DNA from: PALSA-911 sp963743035 | Lineage (GTDB): Bacteria; Pseudomonadota; Alphaproteobacteria; Acetobacterales; Acetobacteraceae | Reading direction: 5' to 3' | Length of the DNA stretch: 64,000 nt | Assembly: GCA_963743035.1 (NCBI GenBank) | Contig: CAVUOB010000013.1 | Coordinates: 124,001 to 188,000 of the forward strand | In this document: positions 34,354-43,571 of the stretch, in pieces | Numbering within the stretch: the first letter of the stretch is position 1 | How the letters are laid out: each line of letters begins with the position of its first letter | Program-made: the position numbers and the translations under genes | Notes under the pieces: model-generated | The model's input: only the letters and a program-made list of their open reading frames with translations | Database searches by the model: none | What the model was told of the DNA's origin: nothing

Positions 34354-35823
34354 TCAGAGCTGACGCAGGGCGGCGCCGAGGCGGCGGGCCGCGTCCGCGG
34401 CCAGCGGTGTCGGCAGGCCGGCGAAGCCCATGACCAGCCCGCCGCTGCGCGGCTCATTCGCTGGGGCAGGGGCCGCGTAATAGGCTGCCAGCGGCGCCAC
34501 CGCGAGGTCCCGTGCGCGGCACGCCCGCACCATCGCCGCCTCGTCCACCCCGCCGGGCAGCATGGCGACCAGATGCAGCCCGCCCGGGGCCGGCACCGGC
34601 GTCAGTGCCGAGGCAAATCGTTGCATCGCATCCAGCAGCGCCGAGCGGCGGCGGGCGTATTCGGTACGCATCCGCCGTATATGCGGGGCCAGCCGGCCTT
34701 CCCGCATGAATTGCGCCAGCACCGCCTGGGGCAGCGCGCCGGTGCCGCGGTCCACCAGGGCGTGCAGCCGCACGAAGGCCGGCACCAGCGGCGCTGGGAC
34801 CACCGCGAAGCCCAGCCGCAGAGCGGGGGCCAAGGTCTTGCTGAAGGTGCCGCAATAGATCACTCGCCCGGCCCGATCCAGTGTCGCCAGCGGCGGCAGC
34901 GGCCGGCCTTCCCAGCGGAATTCCGAGTCGCAATCGTCTTCCAGCACCCAGGCTCCGGCCCGTGCCGCCCAGTCCAGCAGCGCCAACCGCCGCCCGACCG
35001 GCAGCGCCCCGCCCAGCGGCGTGGCGTGCGAGGGCGCCACCAGCGCCATCCGCGCATCTGGCGCCTTCCGTATCCCCGCCGCCACGTCCAGACCTTCCTG
35101 GTCGGACGGCACTGGCACCGGCATGACCCCCGCTGCGAGCAAGGCGCCGCGCCCGGCGATATAGCCGGGATTCTCCACCCAGACCGGGGCGCCGGGGTCG
35201 AGCAGCAATTGCGCCGCCAGGTACAGCGCCTGCTGCGTGCCGGAGGTGACGACGATGCAGCCGGGGTCGGCGATCAGGCCGCGCGTGGTTGCGAGATGGG
35301 CGGCGATCTGCACCCGCAGATCCATCAGCCCTTGCGGCGGCGGATAGCTGGCCAATTCGTTGTCCAGCCGCTTCAGCACCCGCGCGGTGCAGCGCAGCCA
35401 AACGGCGGCCGGAAACAGGTCCGGCGCCGGCACGCCGGCCGGCAGCAGCGAACCCGGGGGGACCGTCACGGGCGCGGAACCGGGGGCGGCATCGGCCGTC
35501 ATGGCGTTCGAGGGCACCAGCGCAAGCGCCGCGCCGCGCGCCGACAGCGCCGCGGCGGCGGTCTGCGGCAGGCCGGCGGGCTCCGGCGCCGCATCGGGCA
35601 GGTCCGCGGCGACATAGGTGCCACTCCCCGCCCGCGCCCGCACATATCCTTCGGCGGCCAGCCTTTCATAGGCCAGCACTACCGTCTGGCGCGCCACACC
35701 GAGCTCCTCGGCCAGGGCCCTGGTGGCCGGCAGCCGCGACCCATGCGCAAAGGTTCCGGCCAGAATACCCTGGCGCAGCCGGTCGAATACCGAATGCTGG
35801 CGGCTTTGGTCTAACATAACCAT
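34354..35823 (-). CDS. MocR/PdxR-type GntR regulator with aminotransferase domain
   Basis: A 489-aa PLP-dependent regulator. The N-terminal GntR winged helix (about 10-78) reads FDRLRQGILAGTFAHGSRLP then TRALAEELGVARQTVVLAYE, the DNA-binding part. The rest is a class I aminotransferase fold with the PLP lysine in YCGTFSKTLAPALRLGF. MocR proteins commonly control vitamin B6, GABA or taurine genes. It is divergent from a PaiB-like gene, which it may regulate. Starts at 35823 and 35817 are both possible. Confidence 0.9.
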   Translation of the reverse strand: MVMLDQSRQHSVFDRLRQGILAGTFAHGSRLPATRALAEELGVARQTVVLAYERLAAEGYVRARAGSGTYVAADLPDAAPEPAGLPQTAAAALSARGAALALVPSNAMTADAAPGSAPVTVPPGSLLPAGVPAPDLFPAAVWLRCTARVLKRLDNELASYPPPQGLMDLRVQIAAHLATTRGLIADPGCIVVTSGTQQALYLAAQLLLDPGAPVWVENPGYIAGRGALLAAGVMPVPVPSDQEGLDVAAGIRKAPDARMALVAPSHATPLGGALPVGRRLALLDWAARAGAWVLEDDCDSEFRWEGRPLPPLATLDRAGRVIYCGTFSKTLAPALRLGFAVVPAPLVPAFVRLHALVDRGTGALPQAVLAQFMREGRLAPHIRRMRTEYARRRSALLDAMQRFASALTPVPAPGGLHLVAMLPGGVDEAAMVRACRARDLAVAPLAAYYAAPAPANEPRSGGLVMGFAGLPTPLAADAARRLGAALRQL

Positions 35824-35895
35824 ATGAAATCGGCCTTTTGCCTGGGACCAATTACAGCCTAGAACCCAGGCGAGAATGCGATCAAGAGGTCTGCC

Positions 35896-36550
35896 ATGTA
35901 TCTGCGCCCCGCCTTTGTCGAGACCGACACCGCCCGGATCATTGCGCTGATCCGCGACAATCCGTTCGGCCTGCTGGTCACCGCGCCGGCCGGCGGCGCG
36001 GGCGAAATGCCGGAGATCGCCGGTTCGCACATTCCGTTCACGGTACACGCAGATTCCTGGGCAGGAGATGGCCGGCGGCTTTCGCCTGTCGGCGCATCTC
36101 GCGGCCGATAATCCGCAATGCGCGCAACTGGCCGGCGGGCAGGCGATGGCGGTGTTCACCGGGCCGCATGCCTATATCGCGCCCGGCTGGTACCGGACCC
36201 AACCCGCAGTTCCCACCTGGGATTATTGCGCGGTGCATGTGCATGGCACGTTGTGCCTGCTGGAGGACGAGGCGGAGATCATTGCCAATCTCCGCAGCCT
36301 CGCCAGGCAGGATCCGGCGGGTTTCGATCTCGATGCGCTGCCGGAGGTCTATCGCCGCAAGATGGTCGCGGGCACGCGCGGCTTTGCGCTGCTGCCGAGC
36401 CGGGTCGAGGCGCAGTGGAAAATGAGCCAGAATCGCAGCCCGGCGGATCGCTGCTCGGTCATCGCGGCCTTGCGCGCGCAGGGCGATGCCGGTGCCAGCC
36501 AGGTCGCGGACCTGATCGAGGCCACGTTGCCGCCCGGGCGAGAGCCGTAG
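35896..36550 (+). pseudogene. paiB: PaiB-like FMN-binding protein, apparent +1 frameshift near 36054
   Basis: PaiB-family proteins are split-barrel FMN-binding proteins, named from Bacillus transcriptional regulators. The first frame (ATG 35896) reads MYLRPAFVETDTARIIALIR through IPFTVHAD. The match continues in another frame as GQEMAGGFRLSAHLAADNPQ, then FTGPHAYIAPGWY, PTWDYCAVHVHGTL and WKMSQNRSPADRCSVIAALR to 36550. Removing one base in gattcctggg (36052-36060) restores one frame of about 217 aa. All conserved blocks survive, so the lesion is recent or a sequencing error. It is divergent from the MocR gene. Confidence 0.82.
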
Positions 36551-36662
36551 CCCAGAAGCCGGCACGCGCAAAAAGCGGCCAATGGGGCTCGATCCCACGC
36601 CGCTTGTCTCCGGATATTACGAGCCATCGTCCCCCGGAAAATCCGGGGGCAGGTATCGAAGC

Positions 36663-36866
36663 CTAGAAGCCTTCGCGCTCCAGGCGCTTGCGCTCCATCT
36701 TGCGGGCCCGGCGCACTGCCTCGGCAGCCTCGCGGGCGCGACGCTCGGACGGCTTCTCGAAATGCCGCCGCAGCTTCATCTCGCGGAAAATCCCCTCCCG
36801 CTGCATCTTCTTCTTGAGCGCCTTCAGCGCCTGGTCGACATTGTTGTCACGAACGAGAACCTGCAC
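36663..36866 (-). CDS. rpsU: 30S ribosomal protein S21
   Basis: A 67-aa S21 of the alphaproteobacterial type: QVLVRDNNVDQALKALKKKM then REGIFREMKLRRHFEKPSER and a basic C-terminus. The start is a GTG at 36864-36866, preceded by AGGCGG. A longer ORF upstream in the same frame is not supported. S21 helps translation initiation. It is divergent from def. Confidence 0.93.
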   Translation of the reverse strand: MQVLVRDNNVDQALKALKKKMQREGIFREMKLRRHFEKPSERRAREAAEAVRRARKMERKRLEREGF

Positions 36867-37033
36867 TTGGCCGCCTACTCCTCTTGTCGAACGCGCCGCC
36901 ACCATTGGAGACGCGAAAAAATGCCCGCTGCCGGGTGCGGATGCGGGGAGAGGGGCTATAACACGCCCGCCGCGCCACGCAAACGAGATTTCCACGCGGG
37001 CGCGGTTTAGCCGTCAACCGATCGGAGCGCCCC

Positions 37034-37627
37034 ATGGCCATATTGAAGATCGCCCGCATGGGACATCCCGTGCTGTTGCAGAATTGCGCGCCGGTGGCCG
37101 ATCCCGGCGCGCCGGAAATCCGCCGGCTGGTCGCGGATATGTTCGAGACGATGGAAGACGCCGCCGGCGCCGGGCTGGCCGCCCCGCAGGTGCATGTGCC
37201 GCTGCGCCTGTTCGTGTTCCGCGCCATGCCCGACCGCGGCAGCGGTGACGAGCGCGACACGCCGATGGGCAATACCGTGATGATCAACCCCGAGGTCGAA
37301 TTGCTGACCGAGGAACGGGTGCTGCGCTGGGAGGGCTGCCTGTCCATCCCTGGCCTGCGCGCCGCGGTGCCGCGCGCCCCGTTGATCCGTTATCGCGGCG
37401 TCGATTGCGACGGCAATGCCTGGGAACGCGTGGTCTCTGGTTTTCATGCCGGCGTGGTACAACATGAGTTCGACCATCTGAACGGCATCCTCTACCCAAT
37501 GCGCATGCAGGACTTTTCGCTGTTCGGCTTCAACGAGGAACTGATGCGCGCGGCCCAGGGCCAGTACCAGGGCCAGTACGCGAATCCCGACCAGCAGAAG
37601 TCGGAAGCAGAGGCACCGAAGACATGA
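37034..37627 (+). CDS. def: Peptide deformylase
   Basis: Metalloenzyme removing the N-formyl group from new proteins. The 197-aa product has motif 1 GAGLAAPQV (about 45-53), motif 2 EGCLSIP with metal ligand C102, and motif 3 QHEFDH with H144 and H148. The C-terminus (FSLFGFNEELMRAAQGQYQG) extends beyond the minimal enzyme. It overlaps the COQ9 gene by 4 bp. A second deformylase may exist elsewhere in the genome. Confidence 0.94.
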   Translation: MAILKIARMGHPVLLQNCAPVADPGAPEIRRLVADMFETMEDAAGAGLAAPQVHVPLRLFVFRAMPDRGSGDERDTPMGNTVMINPEVELLTEERVLRWEGCLSIPGLRAAVPRAPLIRYRGVDCDGNAWERVVSGFHAGVVQHEFDHLNGILYPMRMQDFSLFGFNEELMRAAQGQYQGQYANPDQQKSEAEAPKT

Positions 37628-38259
37628 TGCAGCCCCCCGAGCGCCTGCCCGAACGCGACGCCGCCATGGCGGCGATGCTGCCGCATGTGCCGTTCGACGG
37701 TTGGACCAAACGCGCTCTGCGCCACGGTCTCGCCGATATCGGCGCACCGCTCGACGATGCCGAGTTGTTGTTCCCCGGCGGCGCGGTCGATCTCGTCACC
37801 TGCTTCTGCGACCTCGCCGACCGCCGGATGCAGGAGGCGGCGGCGGCGATGGACATGTCCGGCATGCGTCTGCCGCAGCGCGTCCGCGCCGTGATCGCGC
37901 TCCGCCTGGCGCAGAACCGCCCGCACAAGGAAGCGATCCGCCGCGCGCTGGCGCTACTGGCGCTGTGCAACCGGGCTGCCGCCGCCGGCTGCACCGCGCG
38001 TACGGTGGACGCGATCTGGCATGCGGCCGGCGATCGCTCGGCCGATTTCAGCTGGTACACCAAGCGCGCCATCCTGGCCTCGGTCTATACCTCCACGCTG
38101 CTGTTCTGGCTGCGCGACACCAGCGAGGAGGATGCCGAGACCCTGGAGTTCCTGGACCGCCGGCTGGCAGCGGTGGGCGGCATCGGCAGACTTCGCAAGC
38201 GCGCCGAAGCGGCCCTGCAACGCTTCGTGCCGCCCAGGTTTCGCAGCGCCGACGCCTGA
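37624..38259 (+). CDS. COQ9 family protein (ubiquinone biosynthesis)
   Basis: COQ9 is a lipid-binding partner of the COQ7 hydroxylase in ubiquinone synthesis. The 211-aa product contains MLPHVPFDGWTKRALRHGLA (about 18-37), VDAIWHAAGDRSADFSWYTK then RAILASVYTSTLLFWLRD (about 122-160), the COQ9 C-terminal signature. Position near rpsU is conserved in alphaproteobacteria. The start overlaps the def stop. No TetR-type DNA-binding function is implied despite the fold relation. Confidence 0.92.
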   Translation: MMQPPERLPERDAAMAAMLPHVPFDGWTKRALRHGLADIGAPLDDAELLFPGGAVDLVTCFCDLADRRMQEAAAAMDMSGMRLPQRVRAVIALRLAQNRPHKEAIRRALALLALCNRAAAAGCTARTVDAIWHAAGDRSADFSWYTKRAILASVYTSTLLFWLRDTSEEDAETLEFLDRRLAAVGGIGRLRKRAEAALQRFVPPRFRSADA

Positions 38260-38281
38260 TACCGCATGACTGGGATCTTCC

Positions 38282-39226
38282 ATGCCTAAGGTCCAGGTCG
38301 TCCATACCACCGAGTACCGCTACATGCGGCCGGTGCGGATCACTCCGCACCGGCTGATGCTGCGCCCGCGTGACAGCCACGATCTGCGTCTGCTCGACGC
38401 CACGCTCGGCCTCAGCCCGCCGGCCGCCACCACGCGCTGGGCGCATGACGTGTTCGGCAATTCCACCGCCTTCGTCGATTTCGGTGAGATAGAGACCGAC
38501 CGGCTCCGCATCGTCTCCACGCTCGATCTGGAGCATTTTCCGGTGCGCACCGACCTGCCGCCGATCCTGTCGGCCGAAACCTACCCGTTCCGCTACGCAC
38601 GCGAGGAACTGCCCGACCTCGCGCCGCTGATCCGCCAGCAGGCGCCCGACCCGGCCGGCAGGGTCAAGGCCTGGGCGATACGCTTTCTCAACGGCGCCGG
38701 CCCGACCCGCACGCTCGAAATGCTCAGTACGATGACCCGGGCCATCAAGGCGGATTTCCGCTACGAGGCGCGCGAATCCGAGGGTACCAACCTGCCCGGC
38801 GCCACTCTCGCCACCGGATCCGGCACCTGCCGGGATTTCGCGCTGCTGATGATGGAAGCCGCGCGCTCCCTCGGTCTCGCTGCCCGCTTCATCAGCGGCT
38901 ACCTCTATGACGAGGCCCTGGTGGACAGCGCCGACCCGGTGGTTGGCGGTGGCGCCACCCATGCCTGGTGCGCGGTCTACCTGCCCAGGGCGGGCTGGGT
39001 GGAATTCGACCCTACCAACGGCCTGATCGCCGGGCGCAACCTGATCCGCGTCGCCGTCGCCCGCACCCCGCAGCAGGCGCTGCCGATCACCGGCGGCTAT
39101 ATCGGCGCGGAAAATGATTTTGCCGGGCTGACGGTGAATGTCGAGGTCGCGGTCGGCGTGGGGCCGGAACCGGCCCCCGGGCTGTCGCCGGAGCAGTCCC
39201 TGTCGGTGACCCAGGTACAGTCTTAG
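38282..39226 (+). CDS. Transglutaminase-like cysteine peptidase family protein
   Basis: A 314-aa protein with an N-terminal bacterial transglutaminase-like domain (about 1-80, VVHTTEYRYMRPVRITPHRL then MLRPRDSHD). The catalytic core has Cys in TGSGTCRDFALLMMEAARSL, His in GATHAWCAVYLP and Asp in WVEFDPTNGL. Homologs are cytoplasmic, with proposed peptidase or crosslinking roles, often in operons with alpha-E and circularly permuted ATP-grasp proteins, which are not seen here. It has no signal peptide. Confidence 0.9.
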   Translation: MPKVQVVHTTEYRYMRPVRITPHRLMLRPRDSHDLRLLDATLGLSPPAATTRWAHDVFGNSTAFVDFGEIETDRLRIVSTLDLEHFPVRTDLPPILSAETYPFRYAREELPDLAPLIRQQAPDPAGRVKAWAIRFLNGAGPTRTLEMLSTMTRAIKADFRYEARESEGTNLPGATLATGSGTCRDFALLMMEAARSLGLAARFISGYLYDEALVDSADPVVGGGATHAWCAVYLPRAGWVEFDPTNGLIAGRNLIRVAVARTPQQALPITGGYIGAENDFAGLTVNVEVAVGVGPEPAPGLSPEQSLSVTQVQS

Positions 39227-39455
39227 ATCCAGGCGCAGGAGGAGACAGGACCCCGCCCCCGGCCGCCTTTGCCGCGAAAGCCGGCCGGCCTCAATTTTCA
39301 GCAACCCGCTTCTCGCGCCGGGAACGCCGGATTGCCTCTTCGGATGCGCGCGTGCTAATTGAGAATGAGACGCACTGACGACAATATCCAGGCCTGATCC
39401 GCATGGAAGCTCGCCATTGCGATCGAAGCATCCAAAACTGACGACAGGGGTTCCC

Positions 39456-40478
39456 ATGAATTGGCGTCTTCCGACGTTCGCCCGCATATCGATGCTGGCC
39501 GCAGCAATGCTGGCTGTGGCCACGCCATCCAGGGCGCAGAGCGCCGCTTCGGAGGGTATCGTCGTCTACAACGCGCAGCATGTCAGTCTCACCAAGACAT
39601 GGGTCGAGGCCTTCACTGCCGAGACCGGCATTCCGGTGACGCTGCGCAATGGCGGAGACACTGAGCTCGGCAACCAGATCGTGCAGGAAGGCGCGGCCTC
39701 GCCGGCCGACGTATTCCTGACCGAGAATTCGCCGGCCATGGCGCTGGTCGAGCGGGCCGGGCTGCTCGCGCCGCTCGGCGCGGATATCCTGGCGCAGGTG
39801 CCGGAGGCGTTCAGGCCGTCCGACGGTCACTGGATCGGCATTGCCGCGCGCAGCACCGTGTTCGCCTACAACAAGGGCAAGGTCGCCGAGACCCAGCTGC
39901 CGAAATCGATCCTGGATCTGGCGAATGCGAACTGGAAGGGGCGCTGGGGGGCATCGCCGGCGGGTGCAGACTTCCAGGCCATCGTCAGCGCGATGCTCCA
40001 GCTCAAAGGTGAGGCCGCGACGCTCGCCTGGCTGCGCGCCATGAAGGAAAACTCCATCGCCTACAAGGGCAACGGCAATGTCCTGAAGGCGGTCAACGCC
40101 GGACAGATCGATGGCGGGGTGATCTACCACTACTATTTCTTCGGAGATCAGGCCAAGACCGGCGAAAACAGCAATAACGTGGCGCTACATTATTTCCGCC
40201 ACCAGGATCCCGGCGCGTTCGTCAGCATATCCGGCGGCGGGATCCTCGCATCCAGCAAGCACGGGGTGCAGGCGCAGGCGTTCCTGAAATGGATCACCGG
40301 CAAGGCCGGCCAGGGCATCCTGAAGACCGGCGATTCCTTCGAATACGCGGTGGGTGTTGGCGCCGAATCCAACCCGAAACTGGTGCCGTTGGCTGATCTG
40401 CAGGCGCCAAAGGTTGACCCGGCGCAGCTCAACAGCAAGAAGGTCACCGATCTGATGACGCAGGCTGGAATACTGTAA
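39456..40478 (+). CDS. Iron(III)-type ABC transporter periplasmic substrate-binding protein
   Basis: A 340-aa FbpA/AfuA-like binding protein. The signal peptide ends near LAVATPSRAQS. GIVVYNAQHVSLTKTWVEAF, ADVFLTENSPAMALVERAGL, YNKGKVAE and GGVIYHYYFFGDQA match the ferric-binding group; the YHYYFF region would supply Tyr ligands. The ATG at 39456 is chosen because it gives a compact signal peptide. A hairpin (40517-40548) separates it from the permease gene, as is common when the binding protein is needed in excess. Confidence 0.9.
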   Translation: MNWRLPTFARISMLAAAMLAVATPSRAQSAASEGIVVYNAQHVSLTKTWVEAFTAETGIPVTLRNGGDTELGNQIVQEGAASPADVFLTENSPAMALVERAGLLAPLGADILAQVPEAFRPSDGHWIGIAARSTVFAYNKGKVAETQLPKSILDLANANWKGRWGASPAGADFQAIVSAMLQLKGEAATLAWLRAMKENSIAYKGNGNVLKAVNAGQIDGGVIYHYYFFGDQAKTGENSNNVALHYFRHQDPGAFVSISGGGILASSKHGVQAQAFLKWITGKAGQGILKTGDSFEYAVGVGAESNPKLVPLADLQAPKVDPAQLNSKKVTDLMTQAGIL

Positions 40479-40516
40479 TCGGACGTTTGAACGACGATTT
40501 CGACCATCTTGACACT

Positions 40517-40548
40517 GTTCCTGCGAGGACCGGCCTTCTCGCGGGAAC
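40517..40548 (+). promoter_or_regulatory. Intercistronic hairpin between binding protein and permease
   Basis: An 11-bp stem with one G-T pair (40517-40527 with 40538-40548) and a 10-base loop. It has no T-tract, so partial termination or 3'-end stabilisation of the upstream mRNA is likelier than full termination. Confidence 0.5.
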
Positions 40549-40619
40549 GGATGGACCGACCTATGCCAATGCACATGATATGTCGCGTCCCGCTCCACCC
40601 CTGATTTTCGTGCGGGTCC

Positions 40620-42221
40620 ATGTCTTCGTCGGTTGAGTCTTCGTCGGTTGAACGGGCCGCGCTGGGCCTGCCGCTTGGCGCTCCGCGACGCTACCGGACC
40701 CACAGGCCGGCGATACCCGGCATGGCGCTGGCCGCGCTGCTGGTCTCGCTGATCGCCCTGCTGCCGCTGGCATTCGTCCTGCTGGTCGCCATCCAGACCG
40801 GATGGGCCACGATCTACACGCTCGTGTTCCGCCCGCGTGTCGGCGAGCTGCTGGCCAACACCGTCCTGCTCATCGTTATCACCGTGCCGCTCTGCGCCGC
40901 GCTGGCGGTGGCGCTCGCCTGGCTGACGGAGCGCAGCGACCTGCCGGGAGCGCGCATCTGGGCGTGGCTGGCGGTGGCGCCGCTGGCGGTTCCGGCCTTC
41001 GTCCACAGCTATGCATGGATCACGCTCGCCCCCGGCCTGCACGGGCTGTTCGCCGGCGTGCTGGTATCGGTGACCGCCTATTTCCCGTTTCTCTATCTGC
41101 CGGTCGCGGCCGCCTTGCGCCGCCTGGACCCGGGGCTGGAAGATATCGCCGCGTCGCTCGGCCTTTCCCCCTGGCAGGTGTTCCTTCGCGTCGTCCTGCC
41201 GCAATTGCGGCTGGCGTTGTGCGGCGGCTCGCTGCTGGTGGGGCTCCATCTTCTGGCCGAATACGGCCTGTATGTGACGATCCGGTTCGACACGTTCACC
41301 ACGGCCATCGTCGATCAGTTTCAGTCGGCCTATAACGGACCGGCGGCGAACATGCTCTCGGGCGTGCTGGTGCTGTGCTGCCTGCTGCTGCTGGGTGCCG
41401 AACAGGGGATCCGAGGCAAAGAGCGCTACGCCCGTGTCGGCAGCGGCGCCGCCCGGGCGGCGCGGCGCTGCCGCCTTGGGCGCTGGACCCTGCCATGCCT
41501 GGCGCTGTCGGCTGCGGTCGCGCTGCTGGCGCTCGGCGTCCCCCTCGCGACCCTGGGGCGATGGCTGGTAGCTGGCGGCGCCGCGGTCTGGAAGATGGAC
41601 GAGATCGGCATGGCGCTGGGCCAGACATTGCTGCTCGCCTTGGCCGGGGGGCTGATGACGACGGTCGCGGCCGTCCCGATGGCATGGCTCTCGATCCGCG
41701 CCCCGGGGCGGCTGCAACGCATATTGGAGGCGAGCAACTACATCGTGGGCTCGCTGCCCGGCGTCGTGATCGCGCTGGCCTTGGTCACCATCACGGTGCG
41801 GGTGGCGCTGCCGATCTATCAGACCGTCTTCACCATCCTGTTGGCCTATGTCCTGATGTTCCTGCCGCGCGCGATCCTCAGCCTGCGGGCCAGCATCGCC
41901 CAGGCGCCGGTGGAGCTCGAACAGGTTGCCGGCAGTCTCGGGCGGTCTCCGGCGCAGGCGCTGTGGGCAGTCACCGTGCGTCTGGCCGCCCCGGGCGCCG
42001 CATCGGGCATGGCGCTCGTGTCTCTCGGGATCACCAATGAGCTGGTCGCCACCCAGATGCTGGCGCCGAACGGCACGCAGACGCTCGCCACGATGTTCTG
42101 GGCCTATAGCAGCGAGATCGACTACGCGGCCGCAGCGCCCTATGCCCTGATCATGGTGCTGTTTTCCCTGCCTCTGACCTGGCTGCTCTATGTCCAGTCC
42201 AAGCGGACCGCCGGACGATGA
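40620..42221 (+). CDS. Iron(III)-type ABC transporter permease (fused double domain)
   Basis: A 533-aa inner-membrane permease with two BPD_transp_1 halves, each with an EAA-type loop: LEDIAASLGLSPWQVFLRVV then PQLR (about 170-193), and LEQVAGSLGRSPAQALWAVT (about 431-450). This two-domain design is typical of FbpB/SfuB. The N-terminus carries a duplicated SSSVE pentapeptide coded by a 15-bp tandem repeat; a downstream start is possible but not obvious. Its stop overlaps the ATPase gene start by 4 bp. Confidence 0.92.
   Translation: MSSSVESSSVERAALGLPLGAPRRYRTHRPAIPGMALAALLVSLIALLPLAFVLLVAIQTGWATIYTLVFRPRVGELLANTVLLIVITVPLCAALAVALAWLTERSDLPGARIWAWLAVAPLAVPAFVHSYAWITLAPGLHGLFAGVLVSVTAYFPFLYLPVAAALRRLDPGLEDIAASLGLSPWQVFLRVVLPQLRLALCGGSLLVGLHLLAEYGLYVTIRFDTFTTAIVDQFQSAYNGPAANMLSGVLVLCCLLLLGAEQGIRGKERYARVGSGAARAARRCRLGRWTLPCLALSAAVALLALGVPLATLGRWLVAGGAAVWKMDEIGMALGQTLLLALAGGLMTTVAAVPMAWLSIRAPGRLQRILEASNYIVGSLPGVVIALALVTITVRVALPIYQTVFTILLAYVLMFLPRAILSLRASIAQAPVELEQVAGSLGRSPAQALWAVTVRLAAPGAASGMALVSLGITNELVATQMLAPNGTQTLATMFWAYSSEIDYAAAAPYALIMVLFSLPLTWLLYVQSKRTAGR
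40623..40652 (+). repeat. 15-bp tandem duplication
   Basis: Two copies of a 15-bp unit (40623-40637 and 40638-40652) differ only at the last base. They code SSSVE twice right after the permease start codon. Confidence 0.85.
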
Positions 42222-43300
42222 CGTTCCTGGTCCTGCAATCGGTGTGCAAACGCTACGGGGCGGTGACCGCGCTGGACCATGTGGACCTCAGCGTGCCCGC
42301 CGGCAGCCGAACCGCCATCGTCGGGCCGTCGGGCTGCGGCAAGACGAGCCTGCTGCGCATCGTCGCCGGCTTCGAGGCGCCCGATGCCGGGCGCGTCAGC
42401 CTGGCCGGGGAGGTGCTGGCCGACGAGGCCAGCATGGTGCCGGCGCATCGCCGCGGCGTGGGCCTGGTTTCCCAGGATGGCGGCCTGTTTCCGCATCTGA
42501 GCATCGCCGACAACATCGCCTTCGGTCTCGAACGCGGCGATGCGGGGCGTGCAGCGCGCGTCGCCGAACTGGCGGAACTGGTCGGGCTGGACGCGGCCAT
42601 GCTGCGCCGCAGGCCCGACGAGCTTTCCGGCGGCCAGCAGCAGCGGGTGGCGCTGGCCCGGGCCATGGCGCGCAAGCCGCGGCTGATGCTGCTGGACGAG
42701 CCGTTCTCGGCGCTGGATACCGCGCTGCGCGTCAGCACGCGCAAGGCGGTGGCCGATCTGCTGAGCGCCGCGGGGATCACCACCATTCTGGTGACGCATG
42801 ATCAGACCGAGGCGCTGTCCTTTGCCGACCAGGTTGCGGTCATGCGCGACGGCCGGCTGCTGCAGACCGCCCCGCCCCGCGAGCTGTACCTGCATCCGAG
42901 AGACCCGATGATCGCGGCGTTTCTGGGCGACGCCATCATCCTGCCGGCGCGGATGGAAGCCGGCGTGGCGGATTGCGCCCTCGGCCGGGTCGGCGTCGCC
43001 GCCGATCAGCGCCGGGGGACGGCGCAGATCATGCTGCGCCCGGAGCAGATATCGCTGACTCGGGCGGCACCGCGGCTTGTCGACGAAGCATCCCGGCCGG
43101 ACATGCCGGTCGGCGAGGTCGTGGATGTCGATTTCGGCGGGTCGGTCTGCACCGTTGCCGTGCGCCTGCTGAACGGCGGATCGTCCATGGCCGAGCCGAT
43201 GATGTTTCGCCAATCCGGTATCGAGGCATTCGAGATCGGCGCGATCGTCCAAATCAGGGTCGCGGGCCAGGCCCATGTGTTCGCGGGCGGCGGGACCTAG
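42218..43300 (+). CDS. Iron(III)-type ABC transporter ATP-binding protein
   Basis: A 360-aa ATPase energising import by the preceding permease. It has Walker A GPSGCGKTSL (about 36-45), the signature LSGGQQQRVALARAMARKPR, Walker B LMLLDEPFSALD and the switch His in LVTHDQTEAL. The C-terminal regulatory part (about 245-360, MLRPEQISL) is a TOBE-like domain as in FbpC. Overlap with the permease gene (ATGA) supports one operon of three genes for iron or a related ligand. Confidence 0.92.
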   Translation: MTFLVLQSVCKRYGAVTALDHVDLSVPAGSRTAIVGPSGCGKTSLLRIVAGFEAPDAGRVSLAGEVLADEASMVPAHRRGVGLVSQDGGLFPHLSIADNIAFGLERGDAGRAARVAELAELVGLDAAMLRRRPDELSGGQQQRVALARAMARKPRLMLLDEPFSALDTALRVSTRKAVADLLSAAGITTILVTHDQTEALSFADQVAVMRDGRLLQTAPPRELYLHPRDPMIAAFLGDAIILPARMEAGVADCALGRVGVAADQRRGTAQIMLRPEQISLTRAAPRLVDEASRPDMPVGEVVDVDFGGSVCTVAVRLLNGGSSMAEPMMFRQSGIEAFEIGAIVQIRVAGQAHVFAGGGT

Positions 43301-43312
43301 GGAGCCACCGCC

Positions 43313-43475
43313 GACGATCCCTGGGCGCAGGCCTGGCTCAAAGAGAATTCCGCTGCCGGCGGCGCCTATAGTGTCGAGATATATCGTCCCGGTCAGCAGG
43401 TAGTGCTGAAACGCAACACGCCTGGAAGAACGGACCGAACGGCAAGCTGCCGTCCTTCCAACGCGTCATCGCTAT
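43313..43475 (+). pseudogene. Fragment of family-5 (peptide/nickel type) solute-binding protein
   Basis: About 50 codons read DDPWAQAWLKENSAAGGAYS then VEIYRPGQQVVLKRN, and after a one-base shift AWKNGPNGKLPSFQRVI. This matches the mid-region of SBP_bac_5 periplasmic binding proteins, in which a GPY/GAY segment is followed by W/Y-PGQ-V-L-RN-YW. Start, signal peptide and C-terminal lobe are missing, and the frame is broken near 43422. It lies directly after the iron-transporter ATPase gene but belongs to a different transporter family. Confidence 0.6.
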
Positions 43476-43571
43476 CTGGTGGCCGATCCGCGCTTCGTCG
43501 ATGAGTTGTTGCTGGCGAAATATGCCGATGGCTGGAAAATCGTCTGCAAGATCTGGGCGTATGACGCCTGA
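43476..43571 (+). pseudogene. C-terminal fragment of NTF2-like (lumazine-binding type) protein
   Basis: An open stretch LVADPRFVDELLLAKYADGW then KIVCKIWAYDA ends at a stop at 43569-43571. The pattern of a D-LLL-K strand followed by DGWKIVCKIW is the last hairpin of SnoaL/NTF2-like small proteins of the putative lumazine-binding group. The first two-thirds is absent. It has no start codon of its own. The family call rests on about 30 residues, so it is tentative. Confidence 0.4.

Noticed and set aside
39354..39374. Fur-like half-site (ttgagaatga) upstream of the iron-binding protein gene
   Set aside because: Only one half of a palindromic Fur box is visible, and alphaproteobacteria often use Irr or RirA instead. 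Suggestive but not supported.
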